Source: Candidatus Dormiibacterota bacterium
GTDB lineage: Bacteria; Chloroflexota; Dormibacteria; Dormibacterales; Dormibacteraceae
Direction of reading: 5' to 3'
Length of the DNA: 35,761 bases
NCBI GenBank assembly: GCA_003151935.1
Contig: PLYZ01000082.1
Span: 222 to 35,982 of the forward strand
A program made the translations under genes and the position numbers. The notes beneath the pieces are model-generated. The model was not told the DNA's origin, did not search any database, and saw only the letters and a program-made list of their open reading frames with translations. Position 1 is the first letter of the stretch. Each line of letters opens with the position of its first letter. Below, in pieces: positions 14,493-22,880 of this stretch.

Positions 14493-15830
14493 CTAAAAGC
14501 GCATGTTTGACTGGCCGAAACTGATGAGCCGCGGGTCGATGCCGAAGAGGCCAGTGATCTGCAGCACGGACTGGAAGAAGGCATGGCTGACGGGCGCGAC
14601 GAACCACAAAACAGCGAACACGGCGAGGATGCCGATCTGCCCGTATTGATTCGCCAGGCCCTGCACGGAGTGGGGCAGCCAGGGCCGGATGATGCCGAAC
14701 CCGTCGAGCCCGGGCACCGGCAGCAGGTTCAAAACGAATGCGATGGCTTCGATGAATCCCAGGAATGCCAGCGCCCCGAAGAAGCCGGCGTTCGTCGGGT
14801 TGAGCCACCCGGCGTTGCCTGGAATCAGAAACGGAGCTGCGACGAGCAGGCCGCAGAGCATGGTGCCCACGGGACCGGCAACCGACACCGCCGAGTCCCA
14901 GCCGCGGCTCCGGAGCGCGCCGCGATCGATGTAGACCGCTCCTCCCGGAAGCCCGATCCCCCCGAACAGCAGGAAGAGCACCGGCATGACGAGGCTCAGC
15001 AAGATGTTGGTGTACCGGAGCGGGTTCAGGTCCAGGTAGCCGGAGGCTCGCACGCTGCGGTCGCCACCGAGGTAGGCCACCAGCGCGTGACCGAACTCGT
15101 GCACGCAGACCGACGTGATCCACCCGGCGGTGACGAAGAGGATGGTCAGCCCTCCGACGAAAGCGGGAAGGATCCCAAACCAGAGCATCGCCCCAGATGC
15201 GGCCGTCGCCGCGACAAGGCCCAGGAACACCGGGCTGACCTGGATCACCCCGCGCATCGACGGCAGGGGCTTCTTGCGCAGGGCGGCATCGGGCCGGGAC
15301 CTGGGGGCCGAAGCCGTCTGGTTCGACCTGGCCGGCTGCGGCTGGGACCGGTTGCCCTGCAGCCGGTCGGACTCCCCGGGCTGGAAGTCCACCTTGGTCC
15401 CGGCCTGAAGGTGGCGGCGGAGGTCGTAGAGCGTCAGGCCGGCAGCCTGGAGCGGCGCGGACGTTTCGCGCGAGTCGCTGTAGAGCATCGTGAGGAGTAG
15501 GTGGATCGAGTCCACCTGGTAGTGGCCCAGCACCTGGGCCTCGCGGTTGGCATTCACCAGCAGCTGGCGGATCGGGAGCGGCTGGGCGCCGGAATCGCCG
15601 GGCGGAGGCAGCTGCGACATGATCGACGAAGGGTCGATGCCAAGCGCGCGGATCGCCTCGTCGGCCAGGCTGCCGCGGCTCGACAGGATCGCCTGCAGCA
15701 CGTCGGTCGGGCTCCCGCTGGCCCCGCGCGCCTTGGCCGACGCGGCGGCACGCTCGAGGATCTCGCGGGCCGAGCGTGTCAGCGGTATGTCCGCGGCGGC
15801 GTGCTCCAGCTCTAAGGTGGCGTCAGGCAT
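14493..15830 (-). CDS. Clp N-domain / site-2 protease (M50) fusion membrane protein
   Basis: This 445-aa protein joins two modules. Residues about 16-75 (PLTRSAREILERAAASAKAR) and 86-142 (PIRQLLVNANREAQVLGHYQ, then HLLLTMLYSDS) match the two Clp repeats at the N-terminus of ClpC, as in the clpC of this window. A Pro/Gln/Ser-rich linker (145-190) follows. The rest is a polytopic site-2 protease with HEFGH (244-248) as zinc and catalytic site and NLLPVPGLDG (368-377) as the third ligand motif. It therefore looks catalytically complete, cutting within membranes. No AAA+ module is present. The ATG at 15830 is 11 nt after rlmB. A regulatory intramembrane protease guided by a Clp-type recognition domain is an inference. 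Confidence 0.88.
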   Translation of the reverse strand: MPDATLELEHAAADIPLTRSAREILERAAASAKARGASGSPTDVLQAILSSRGSLADEAIRALGIDPSSIMSQLPPPGDSGAQPLPIRQLLVNANREAQVLGHYQVDSIHLLLTMLYSDSRETSAPLQAAGLTLYDLRRHLQAGTKVDFQPGESDRLQGNRSQPQPARSNQTASAPRSRPDAALRKKPLPSMRGVIQVSPVFLGLVAATAASGAMLWFGILPAFVGGLTILFVTAGWITSVCVHEFGHALVAYLGGDRSVRASGYLDLNPLRYTNILLSLVMPVLFLLFGGIGLPGGAVYIDRGALRSRGWDSAVSVAGPVGTMLCGLLVAAPFLIPGNAGWLNPTNAGFFGALAFLGFIEAIAFVLNLLPVPGLDGFGIIRPWLPHSVQGLANQYGQIGILAVFAVLWFVAPVSHAFFQSVLQITGLFGIDPRLISFGQSNMRF

Positions 15831-15841
15831 AACGAACCAGT

Positions 15842-16648
15842 CTAGGAACGGCCAATGGTCCGCTGTCTTTCGACCTCGTACAGCAGGGCAGCCGCCGCGG
15901 CCGACGCGTTGAGACTCGCGATGTGGCCTTTCACCGGCAGGCGCACCCGCGCGTCGCACCGCTCCTTGACCAGCCGGTGCACGCCTTCCCCCTCGCTGCC
16001 GACCACGATGCAGACCCGCTGGGTGAAGTCGAATTCCCACGCGTACATCTCGCCTCGCGGGTCGAGAGCCACGCACCAGATGCCCGACCGCTTGACCTCC
16101 GCGACCGCGGACGGCATGCCCGACACCATCGAGATGCGGAGCAGCTCGCTTGCGCCGGAGCTCGCCTTGACCGCCGCCGGTGACAGAGGCGCGCTGCGGT
16201 GCTCGGGGATGATCGCACCGTCGGCGCCGGCGACCTCGGCGCTCCGGAGGATGGCCCCGAGGTTCTGCGGGTCCATGATCGAATCGAGCGCGACCAGCAA
16301 CGACGGATCGGAAGCAAGCAGCTCCTTCAACGGCCACTCCTTGCGAGGCTTGAGCTCCGCGGCCACGCCCTGGTGCACGCCCGGGGCGATCACATCGAGG
16401 CGCTCGGCCGGGACCACCTCGACCCGTGCCAGGCGCGCCAGCTCGTCCAGGCGCGGATCATGACCCAGGCCGGCGGCCTGGTAGACCCTGACCACCCGCC
16501 CGGCGCGCGCCGCCTCGAGCACAGCGTTGCGTCCGTGGATGAGCGCAGTCGCCGCCGCCAGGACGTCTCGCGCGCCGTCATTTGCACCGCGGCGCGCGGT
16601 GACGTTCCCCCCCGGACGGTTTTGGCCGCGAGGGATCCGGCGCTTCAT
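15842..16648 (-). CDS. rlmB: 23S rRNA 2'-O-methyltransferase, TrmH/SpoU family
   Basis: This 268-aa SPOUT methyltransferase probably methylates the ribose of a 23S rRNA guanosine (G2251 in E. coli for RlmB). LIHGRNAVLEA starts the N-terminal substrate-binding domain. SPOUT motif 1 is LDSIMDPQNLGAILRSAEVAG, given here as LDSIMDPQNLGA plus ILRSAEVAG. Motif 2 is CIVVGSEGEGVHRLV and motif 3 is LPVKGHIASLNASAAAA, which forms the knot. I prefer the ATG at 16648, which overlaps the cysS stop as ATGA, over a GTG at 16663. A basic tail (KRRIPRGQNRPGG) precedes the domain. Gene order cysS-rlmB-yacP supports the name. Confidence 0.93.
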   Translation of the reverse strand: MKRRIPRGQNRPGGNVTARRGANDGARDVLAAATALIHGRNAVLEAARAGRVVRVYQAAGLGHDPRLDELARLARVEVVPAERLDVIAPGVHQGVAAELKPRKEWPLKELLASDPSLLVALDSIMDPQNLGAILRSAEVAGADGAIIPEHRSAPLSPAAVKASSGASELLRISMVSGMPSAVAEVKRSGIWCVALDPRGEMYAWEFDFTQRVCIVVGSEGEGVHRLVKERCDARVRLPVKGHIASLNASAAAAALLYEVERQRTIGRS

Positions 16649-18057
16649 CGGGCGCGGCGCCACCGCACGCCGTCCTGAGAGTCTTCCAGCGCGATGCCCT
16701 TGTCGCGCAGCTCCTCCCGAATCTGGTCGGCCCGCCCGAAGTCATGCCCTTTGCGCGCAGCCTCGCGCTCGGCGATCAGCCGCTCCACCTCCTGTGCAAG
16801 GCCAGGTTCCTCCGAGCGGACGATGTCGAGGTGTGCGTCGAAATCGTCAATCAGCTGCAGCAGCGCATCCCGGCCCCGCTCGCCGATGCGCCCTGAGTCC
16901 ATCGCGGCGTTCGCCTCACGGGCCAGCTCGAACACCAGGCCCACGCCCTGCGGCAGGTTGAGGTCGTCGTCCAACGCTTCGCGATAGCCGGCGCGAACCT
17001 CGCCGATCCGCCGCAGCAAATCGTCATCGTCGATCGGGCCGGGCGCCGACCGCCGCACCCGGTCCGCAAACTCACGCAGTCGCCGCACCTGCTCGGACGC
17101 CGCGTGAAGCGCCTCTGTGCTCAAGCGCAAGCGCGTCCGGTAATGGGCGCTGGCCAGCAGGAAGAAGCGGACGGCGACCGGGTCGTGGCCCGCATCGCTG
17201 AGGTCTCTCAGCGTCGTGAACCCGCCCGCACTCTTCGACATCTTCTCGCCGGTTGCGTCTGCCAGGTGCTCGGAGTGCAGCCAGAAGCGGGCGAACTGCT
17301 TGTGGTTCGCGGCCTCCGATTGCGCGATCTCGTTCTCGTGGTGCGGGAACATCAGGTCGACGCCGCCGGCATGGATGTCGAGCGTCTCGCCCAGGTAGCG
17401 CTTGCTCATCGCCGAGCACTCGATGTGCCAGCCGGGCCGGCCGCGGCCGAACGGCGCGTCCCACGCCGCCCCCAGCTTGTCGTCCATCGGCTGCGCCTTC
17501 TTCCAGAGTGCGAAGTCGCTGACCGACTCCTTGTCATATTTGTCTGCTGCTATTCGGGCACCGGCGCGCAGACCGCCGCGGTCGAGGTGCGAGAGAGCTC
17601 CGTAGGTGGGAAAGCTCGCGATCCGGAAGTAGACATCGCCGTCGGCGACGTACGCGTGCTGATTCTCGATGAGCTCGGTGATCATCTCGACCATCTCGGG
17701 AATGTGCTCGGTCGCGCGCGGGTAGTGCGTGGCCGGCTGCGCCCGGAGGGCACCCATGTCCTCGAAGAATGCGGCGACGTAAGGCTTCACGTACTCGCCG
17801 ATCGTGACCCCGGCGTGCATCGCCTGGTCGAGGATGCGATCGTCGATGTCGGTCAGGTTCATCACATGCGTCACGTCATAGCCGCTGACCTGCAGATGGC
17901 GCCGCACCAGGTCGTAGACGAGAAAGGCGCGCAGGTTGCCGGCGTGGGCGTAGTTCCACACCGTCGGCCCGCAGGTGTACATGCCGGCGCGACCTGCCTC
18001 GATCGGCTCGAAGACATCCTTGGCGGCGGTCAGCGTGTTGTGAAGCCTGAGCGTCAC
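16645..18057 (-). CDS. cysS: cysteinyl-tRNA synthetase
   Basis: This 470-aa class I synthetase charges tRNA-Cys. Motifs: MYTCGPTVWNYAHAGNLRAF with the zinc Cys29 and the HIGH-like HAGN; VMNLTDIDDRI; GRPGWHIECSAMS with a zinc Cys; GGVDLMFPHHENEIAQSEA with zinc ligands; and EKMSKSAGGF, the KMSKS loop. The helical anticodon domain follows and ends RADQIREELRDKGIALEDS and DGVRW, the usual CysRS ending. It is complete. The start GTG at 18057 overlaps the ispF stop as GTGA. It is co-translated in the ispD-ispF-cysS-rlmB operon. Confidence 0.97.
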   Translation of the reverse strand: MTLRLHNTLTAAKDVFEPIEAGRAGMYTCGPTVWNYAHAGNLRAFLVYDLVRRHLQVSGYDVTHVMNLTDIDDRILDQAMHAGVTIGEYVKPYVAAFFEDMGALRAQPATHYPRATEHIPEMVEMITELIENQHAYVADGDVYFRIASFPTYGALSHLDRGGLRAGARIAADKYDKESVSDFALWKKAQPMDDKLGAAWDAPFGRGRPGWHIECSAMSKRYLGETLDIHAGGVDLMFPHHENEIAQSEAANHKQFARFWLHSEHLADATGEKMSKSAGGFTTLRDLSDAGHDPVAVRFFLLASAHYRTRLRLSTEALHAASEQVRRLREFADRVRRSAPGPIDDDDLLRRIGEVRAGYREALDDDLNLPQGVGLVFELAREANAAMDSGRIGERGRDALLQLIDDFDAHLDIVRSEEPGLAQEVERLIAEREAARKGHDFGRADQIREELRDKGIALEDSQDGVRWRRAR

Positions 18058-18557
18058 GTTTCTTCCGTTTGATCGTCGAGGCGGTGAACCGCCTCGATGA
18101 GCGCGACGGCCTGCGCGGCGATGCCGTCCTTGCGGCCCAGCGCGCCGAGCCCTTCGGGTGAGGTGGCCTTGACGCTGACGCGGTCGATCCCGAGCTTCAA
18201 TGAGTTCGCGATGTTATCCCGCATCTGATGCAGGTGCGGGTGCAGCCGTGGTTCCTCGGCAATTACCGTGGCGTCGACGTTCCCGATTCGATAACCCGCC
18301 GAGCGCACCGCCTCAGCCGTCGTCGACAGCAGGCCAAGGCTCGAAGTGCCTTTGTATTTCGGGTCGGTGGACGGAAACAGCTTGCCTATGTCCCCAAGAC
18401 CCGCGGCGCCGAGCAGGGCGTCGATCACCGCGTGCGTGAGCACGTCCGCATCCGAATGACCCTCCAGTCCCACGGGGTGACCGATCGGCACTCCGCCGAG
18501 GACGAGATCGCGGCCGGCTTTCAGCCGGTGAATGTCATAGCCGATGCCGACCTTCAA
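18054..18557 (-). CDS. ispF: 2-C-methyl-D-erythritol 2,4-cyclodiphosphate synthase
   Basis: IspF (167 aa) makes the cyclic diphosphate in the non-mevalonate (MEP) isoprenoid pathway. GIGYDIHRL holds the zinc Asp and His; GHSDADVLTHAVIDALLGA holds the third zinc His and the active-site loop; LGDIGKLFPSTDPKYKG follows. Late motifs are NVDATVIAEEPRL and VSVKATSPEGLGALGR. Length is normal. The TTG at 18557 overlaps the ispD stop as TTGA. That start is supported by immediate KVGIGYDIH and by absence of any other plausible start. It is next to ispD, as in many genomes. Confidence 0.96.
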   Translation of the reverse strand: MKVGIGYDIHRLKAGRDLVLGGVPIGHPVGLEGHSDADVLTHAVIDALLGAAGLGDIGKLFPSTDPKYKGTSSLGLLSTTAEAVRSAGYRIGNVDATVIAEEPRLHPHLHQMRDNIANSLKLGIDRVSVKATSPEGLGALGRKDGIAAQAVALIEAVHRLDDQTEET

Positions 18558-19279
18558 TTGGCGGCGGCATTGGCAGCGGTATTGGCGGCGGCATTGGCGG
18601 CGGCTTCCTGCTCTTTGATCAGAGCCTCCACGACGCCAAGGTCCTCCCGGGTGGTGAGCTTGATGTTGGCCTGCTCGCCTTCGACGACCGTGACCGCATG
18701 ACCGGTGGCGGCCACCAGCTGGGCGTCGTCGTCGCCGACCAGCCCCGCGTCGGCGGCCTCGCGATGGGCGCGGGCGAGGAGCTCGTAAGCAAACGCCTGG
18801 GGCGTCTGCGCGAGGACGATGCGCGAGCGGTCGAGGCTCTCGACCAGGCGGTTGCCCTCGACACGCTTCACCGCGTCGCGAGGTGAGATCGCGGGAAACG
18901 CCGCCCCCGATTCCATCGCGGCGGCGAGCACCCTGCGGACGAGCGTCGCGGTGGCCAGCGGCCGCGCCGCATCGTGCACGAGCACGAAGTCGCACTCACC
19001 GAGCGCGGCGAGGCCCGCGCGGACAGACTCCTGGCGGCTCTCGCCGCCGGCCTTGACGATCACCGGCTTGCGCGGATGAAGCGATTGCACCTCGCGCTCG
19101 GCGTTCTCGAGGCGGCTCGGCGGACCCACGACAACGATCCGATCCACCTCGTCCAGGGCAAGGAACAGCTCGAGCACGCGGGCGAGCGTGGTGCGGCCGT
19201 TCAGCTGGACCAGCGCCTTGCTGCCGCGTCCGAGCCGCGAGCCTGAGCCTGCGGCCGCGACGATGGCTCCCACGATCAA
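18554..19279 (-). CDS. ispD: 2-C-methyl-D-erythritol 4-phosphate cytidylyltransferase
   Basis: IspD (241 aa) attaches CMP to methylerythritol phosphate in the MEP pathway. The CTP-binding loop is AIVAAAGSGSRLGRGSKALV. GGESRQESVRAGL and VLVHDAARPLATATLV are family signatures, followed by AQTPQAF, GDDDAQLVAATGH and VEGEQANIKLTTREDL. The start is TTG at 19279, overlapping the yacL stop as TTGA; a GTG six bases later is an alternative. The last 16 residues are AAANAAANTAANAAAN, encoded by a 12-bp tandem repeat, and are not part of the normal enzyme. Confidence 0.96.
   Translation of the reverse strand: MIVGAIVAAAGSGSRLGRGSKALVQLNGRTTLARVLELFLALDEVDRIVVVGPPSRLENAEREVQSLHPRKPVIVKAGGESRQESVRAGLAALGECDFVLVHDAARPLATATLVRRVLAAAMESGAAFPAISPRDAVKRVEGNRLVESLDRSRIVLAQTPQAFAYELLARAHREAADAGLVGDDDAQLVAATGHAVTVVEGEQANIKLTTREDLGVVEALIKEQEAAANAAANTAANAAAN
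18558..18605. repeat. 12-bp tandem repeat, four units, at the 3' end of ispD
   Basis: TTGGCGGCGGCA is repeated four times with two to three substitutions (units at 18558, 18570, 18582 and 18594). It encodes the AAAN-type tail of IspD and ends exactly at the overlapping ispF start. Units are a multiple of three, so copy-number change would lengthen the tail without a frameshift. Confidence 0.9.
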
Positions 19280-20361
19280 GCCGGGTCCTCGCGTTTGGGG
19301 CGACCGTTTGAGCGGCGGCCTTCCATTCCGGCCGGCTCGGCGAAGATCATCCGGCCGGCCGAAGTCTGGATCACGGACGTGACGACGGCGGTGATGGTCT
19401 GGTTGAGGAGGCGGCGGCCGTTCTGGATCACGACCATCGTGCCGTCGTCGAGGCTCCCGACGCCCTGGCCCTGCTCCTTGCCCTCACGCGCGACCGTCAC
19501 GACGATCTCCTCTCCGGGGATCGCGACCGGCCGCATCGCCTGCGCGAGCTCGTTGAGGTTCAGCACGGCGACACCTTCCAGGCGCGCGATGCGGTTGAGG
19601 TTGAAGTCGTTGGTCATGATCGCCCAGCCCTTTTGCTTCGCCGTGCGCACGAGGTGCGCATCGATCTCCGTGCCCGGCGCCGTTTCGTCTTCCGTCACCT
19701 GCAGGTTGACCGAGGTGTCCTTCTGCATCTCGGTCAGCACGTCCAATCCGCGGCGTCCACGACGGCGGCGCGTTGCGTCCGCCGAATCCGCGACCATCTG
19801 GAGCTCGCGCAGCACCGAGCTGAGGATCACCAGCGGCATATCGATGAAACCGGTCTTGGCGATGTCCTGGATGCGTCCGTCGATGATCACTGACGTGTCG
19901 AGCAGCACTGCGCTGAGGCGATGCTCGTCCGATGCGCGCGAGGCGCCGAAGAACAGAGACGCCAGCTCCGCGCGGCGCGTGAGCCCAATCGACGCGCCCT
20001 GTGCCGCGAGCAGGAGGGCGAGCACGAACGAAAGCGCGATCCCATAGGGGGCGACAAGGTCGCGAATGAACACGCCGATGAGAACGGCGATGATGAGGCC
20101 GACGACCATGCCGAGAAGGCCGCTCAACAGGTCGGGCAGCGGAGTGCTCGTCAGCCGGAAGTTGAACGTTCGCCATCCGCCGAGCAGGTAAGGCGTGCCC
20201 AGGTAGGCGAAGATCAATCCTTCCAGCGTGGTCAGCCCGATGATGATGTATCCGGGGTGCGGGCTACCCACACTGCGGACCATGAAATAACCGAGCGCAA
20301 AACCACCGACCACTCCGAGCCCCGCCCCTAACCACCGGGCGAGATACTCGGAACGCTTCAC
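19276..20361 (-). CDS. PIN and TRAM domain membrane protein (YacL type)
   Basis: This 361-aa protein has four N-terminal membrane spans (about 10-30, 37-57, 80-100, 105-125). A PIN nuclease-like domain follows with LLDTSVIIDGRIQDIAK, ILSSVLRELQMVAD and EIDAHLVRTAKQKGWAIMTN. The conserved acidic residues for metal binding are present. A C-terminal TRAM domain (GEEIVVTVAREGKEQGQGVG, then DGTMVVIQNG) probably binds RNA. The domain order matches YacL of Bacillus, located between disA/radA and ispD, as here. Function in the family is little known. The start is ATG at 20361, 11 nt after radA. Confidence 0.94.
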   Translation of the reverse strand: MKRSEYLARWLGAGLGVVGGFALGYFMVRSVGSPHPGYIIIGLTTLEGLIFAYLGTPYLLGGWRTFNFRLTSTPLPDLLSGLLGMVVGLIIAVLIGVFIRDLVAPYGIALSFVLALLLAAQGASIGLTRRAELASLFFGASRASDEHRLSAVLLDTSVIIDGRIQDIAKTGFIDMPLVILSSVLRELQMVADSADATRRRRGRRGLDVLTEMQKDTSVNLQVTEDETAPGTEIDAHLVRTAKQKGWAIMTNDFNLNRIARLEGVAVLNLNELAQAMRPVAIPGEEIVVTVAREGKEQGQGVGSLDDGTMVVIQNGRRLLNQTITAVVTSVIQTSAGRMIFAEPAGMEGRRSNGRPKREDPA

Positions 20362-20372
20362 GGGTTACCTCC

Positions 20373-21788
20373 TCAAGAGACCGATACCTCGGTTCCTGCG
20401 ATGAATGCGCCAGACCTCATGGGTGTAGAAAACGCGGCGGAGACGGCCTCCGCCAGAGTCCCGACCTCGATGACCTCGAGGCCGGAATGACGGCCGGCTT
20501 TGGCGCCGGCCGGAATCAAAGCGCGAGTGAGTCCATGCCGAGCCGCCTCCTGGAGGCGGCGCTCGAGCTGGCCCACGCGGCGCACCTCACCCGTCAACCC
20601 CAGCTCACCTATGACAACCAGGCCGTCTGGCAATGGCCTGTTGTTCTGGTTGCTGACGATCGACAGGGCGAGACCGAGATCTGCGGCCGGCTCCGTGACC
20701 CGGATGCCGCCCGCGACGCTGACGAAGATGTCCGACTTCCCGAATTTGTAGGTGAGGCGCTTTTCCAGAACCGCGAGGATCATGTGGAGGCGGTTGACGT
20801 CGATTCCGTTCGCGATCCTCCTCACCATGCTGTTCTCTGTGCTGTTCACGAGGCTCTGGATCTCGACCAGCAGGGGCCTCGTGCCCTCGAGCGCGGCCAC
20901 GATGGCGGTGCCCGGCGACGAGGTGGCGGCCGAACCGAGCAGCGCGGCCGACGGGTCTGGCACCTCCTCCAGACCGGCCTCGCCCATCGCGAAGACACCG
21001 ATCTCCTCGGCCGAGCCGAAACGGTTTTTCATCGCGCGCAGGATGCGAAGCTCCTGCCTCCGGTCGCCTTCCAGGTACAGCACGGTGTCAACGATATGCT
21101 CCAGGACCCTGGGTCCGGCGATTGAGCCGTCTTTGGTCACGTGTCCCACCAGGAAAATCGGGACTCCGATCTCCTTGGCCAGGCGCATCAATCGGGCGGC
21201 GGACTCGCGGACCTGGGTCACGCTGCCGGCGCTGCCTTCGAAGCCGGCGTCGGTCACGGTCTGGATCGAGTCGATGATCACCAGGGCGGGCGGCTCGGCC
21301 GAGATGGCGTCGCAGATCACGTCAAGGTCGTTCTCGGCCAGGAGAAAGATGCCCGCCTCCAGTGCGCCCAGCCGTTGCGCGCGCATGCGGATCTGCTGGG
21401 CCGACTCCTCGCCAGAGACGTAGAGCACCGCGTCGCCAAGCTGTGCGACCTGGGCCGCCGCGTGCATCAGCAAGGTCGATTTGCCAACTCCCGGCTCGCC
21501 ACCCACCAGCACCAGGCTGCCCGGCACGATCCCGCCCCCCAGCACGCGGTTCAGCTCGTCCCACGCCAGCGTCCGGCGCGGGGCCGCCTCGCTTGCGATC
21601 TCGCTCAGGGCGACCGGTTTCGAGGGCCCCGCTCGCTTGGCCTGCGACGCCGACTTACCCGCGGCCGCCTTGCGGACCTGGAACTCCTGAAGGGTGTTCC
21701 AGGCCTGGCAGTGCGGGCACTGCCCGGACCAGCGAAGGTTTTCGCCACCGCATTCCGTGCACACAAACGTGATCGTGGATTTGACCAT
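20373..21788 (-). CDS. radA: DNA repair protein RadA
   Basis: RadA (471 aa) is a RecA-like branch-migration helicase acting in recombination and repair. It has the C4 zinc finger FVCTECGGENLRWSGQCPHC, Walker A GGEPGVGKSTLLMHA, Walker B LVIIDSIQT, the RadA-specific KNRFGSAEEIGVF, and a C-terminal Lon-like domain (VSVAGGIRVTEPAADLGLAL, GELGLTGEVRRVGQ). Length is typical. ATG at 21788 has only a distant GGGAG upstream. It heads the operon running to pyk. In Bacillus disA follows radA, but here yacL follows directly. Confidence 0.96.
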   Translation of the reverse strand: MVKSTITFVCTECGGENLRWSGQCPHCQAWNTLQEFQVRKAAAGKSASQAKRAGPSKPVALSEIASEAAPRRTLAWDELNRVLGGGIVPGSLVLVGGEPGVGKSTLLMHAAAQVAQLGDAVLYVSGEESAQQIRMRAQRLGALEAGIFLLAENDLDVICDAISAEPPALVIIDSIQTVTDAGFEGSAGSVTQVRESAARLMRLAKEIGVPIFLVGHVTKDGSIAGPRVLEHIVDTVLYLEGDRRQELRILRAMKNRFGSAEEIGVFAMGEAGLEEVPDPSAALLGSAATSSPGTAIVAALEGTRPLLVEIQSLVNSTENSMVRRIANGIDVNRLHMILAVLEKRLTYKFGKSDIFVSVAGGIRVTEPAADLGLALSIVSNQNNRPLPDGLVVIGELGLTGEVRRVGQLERRLQEAARHGLTRALIPAGAKAGRHSGLEVIEVGTLAEAVSAAFSTPMRSGAFIAGTEVSVS

Positions 21789-22034
21789 GGGAAGGGCTTA
21801 CTCTCCCACCCACGGTAGGGATTTACAAGTGCGCGCGTAGCCTTTTACAGGCTCAGACGTTTTATCTGTTGAGAGGAACGGAACCAGACCCCCCGGCTCC
21901 TTGAAGCGTGAAGGCGCCGCCCCGACTACCCCCGGGGCGACGTCTCGTTTTCTTCCCTCTCCCGCTCGGGGAGCAGTCAGTAAGTCCCATCCTCATCGCC
22001 GCTTGCGCGCAGGAGCTTAAGCCCGCATCACCGG
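21789..22034. other. intergenic region upstream of radA
   Basis: This 246-bp gap holds repeat copy B (21973-22008) and an inverted repeat CGCCCCG/CGGGGCG near 21935-21956, followed on the plus strand by TCGTTTTCTT. There is AT-rich sequence at 21843-21872 that may hold the radA promoter. I could not define a convincing -35/-10 pair. No coding signal is seen. Confidence 0.6.
21973..22008 (-). repeat. 36-bp interspersed repeat, copy B
   Basis: This copy reads on the minus strand and matches the consensus, with CTGACTGC in place of CTGATTGC at its right end. Short complementary flanks (GCTC on one side, GAGC on the other) surround it. It follows the RDD gene stop on the same strand, so orientation to genes is not constant in the family. 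Confidence 0.85.
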
Positions 22035-22829
22035 CTACCCCCGCTCGAGATCGGCCAGGCGATCGAGGGCGGCAAGGGGCCCGCTCTCCGCGAAGACGTC
22101 AGGCAGCGCCGTCCGAAGGCTCGACTGCACCTGGGTCGCAAGCTGGACTCGCACCTGGAGCGAGAGCTCGGGCCGCCGCCTCGCATATGAGGTCACAAAG
22201 CGACGCAGCTCGGGGTCGAGGCGGCGCAGCGTGAGCTCTGCGGCCGAGGCCGGGGCGTAGGCGACGGTGGGAGGAGGCGGAAGCCCCACCGGTGAACCCG
22301 CAACCGGCGGTGGAGGCGGGACCCTTGCCCCCGGGAGCTGCCAGAGCCACACATGGTCTGAGTCCTTGACCACGATGGTCCCCGCCGCAAGGTCGCCCAG
22401 CCGTTTGCCCTTGCCGTTCGCGAACAGGACGATCAGCCCGACGCCATACGCATAAGGAAGAAAGTCGGCGATCCGAACGATGTTGCGGATCCCGGCCTGT
22501 GCGAAGGTGAGCGGCTCGCCTCGATCGCCCACGGCCCGCAGCCGGAACGCCTTCTTGCCGACGGTTTGCCCGGACCAGAGCGATTCGCTCAGCCAGAAGT
22601 AGCCGAAGATGACGACGAATCCGCCGATCGCAAGGACCAGCGGGGCGATGCTTGAGCCGACGACCAGCAGTGCGCTGGCGACGATGTAGACGGCCGTCAG
22701 GATGGAGCCGACGATGAGGAAGTCCAGGAGCTGCGCGATGGCTCGAGTCCCCAGACCGGCGATCTGGTAATCGAAAGAGACGCGCTCAGGCGTCGCGACG
22801 ACGAGATCGGTGTCCGGCAACGGCAGCAT
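22035..22829 (-). CDS. RDD family membrane protein
   Basis: This 264-aa protein has the RDD domain at about residues 15-155. It includes GLGTRAIAQLLDFLIVGSIL (Arg and Asp of the name), a second membrane span near 55-75, SLWSGQTVGKKAFRLRAVG, and GKRLGDLAAGTIVV (final Asp motif). A Pro/Gly-rich spacer (PPPPPVAGSPVGLPPPP) leads to a C-terminal helical cytoplasmic part. RDD proteins are often next to MoxR/DUF58 and SpoIIM-like genes; transport of some small molecule has been proposed for the domain, but no specific role is assigned. The ATG at 22829 (MLPLPDTDLVV) is divergent from the SpoIIM-like gene with 51 bp between. Confidence 0.9.
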   Translation of the reverse strand: MLPLPDTDLVVATPERVSFDYQIAGLGTRAIAQLLDFLIVGSILTAVYIVASALLVVGSSIAPLVLAIGGFVVIFGYFWLSESLWSGQTVGKKAFRLRAVGDRGEPLTFAQAGIRNIVRIADFLPYAYGVGLIVLFANGKGKRLGDLAAGTIVVKDSDHVWLWQLPGARVPPPPPVAGSPVGLPPPPTVAYAPASAAELTLRRLDPELRRFVTSYARRRPELSLQVRVQLATQVQSSLRTALPDVFAESGPLAALDRLADLERG

Positions 22830-22880
22830 GTCAGGTAATTTTGGGCATGAAATGCGGCCACTGCTTTGAGGGAAGATTTC

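Noticed and set aside
14057-14584. N-terminal extension of the pyruvate kinase frame
   Set aside because: It overlaps the complete NYN gene in another frame. The kinase starts at RRTRIVCTIGPAS.
18558-18605. CRISPR-like array
   Set aside because: The 12-bp units are adjacent with no spacers and lie inside a coding sequence. The 36-bp repeats are dispersed over 29 kb and not regularly spaced.
20362-20372. disA between radA and yacL
   Set aside because: Only 11 nt separate the two genes, so the diadenylate cyclase gene found there in Bacillus is absent from this position.
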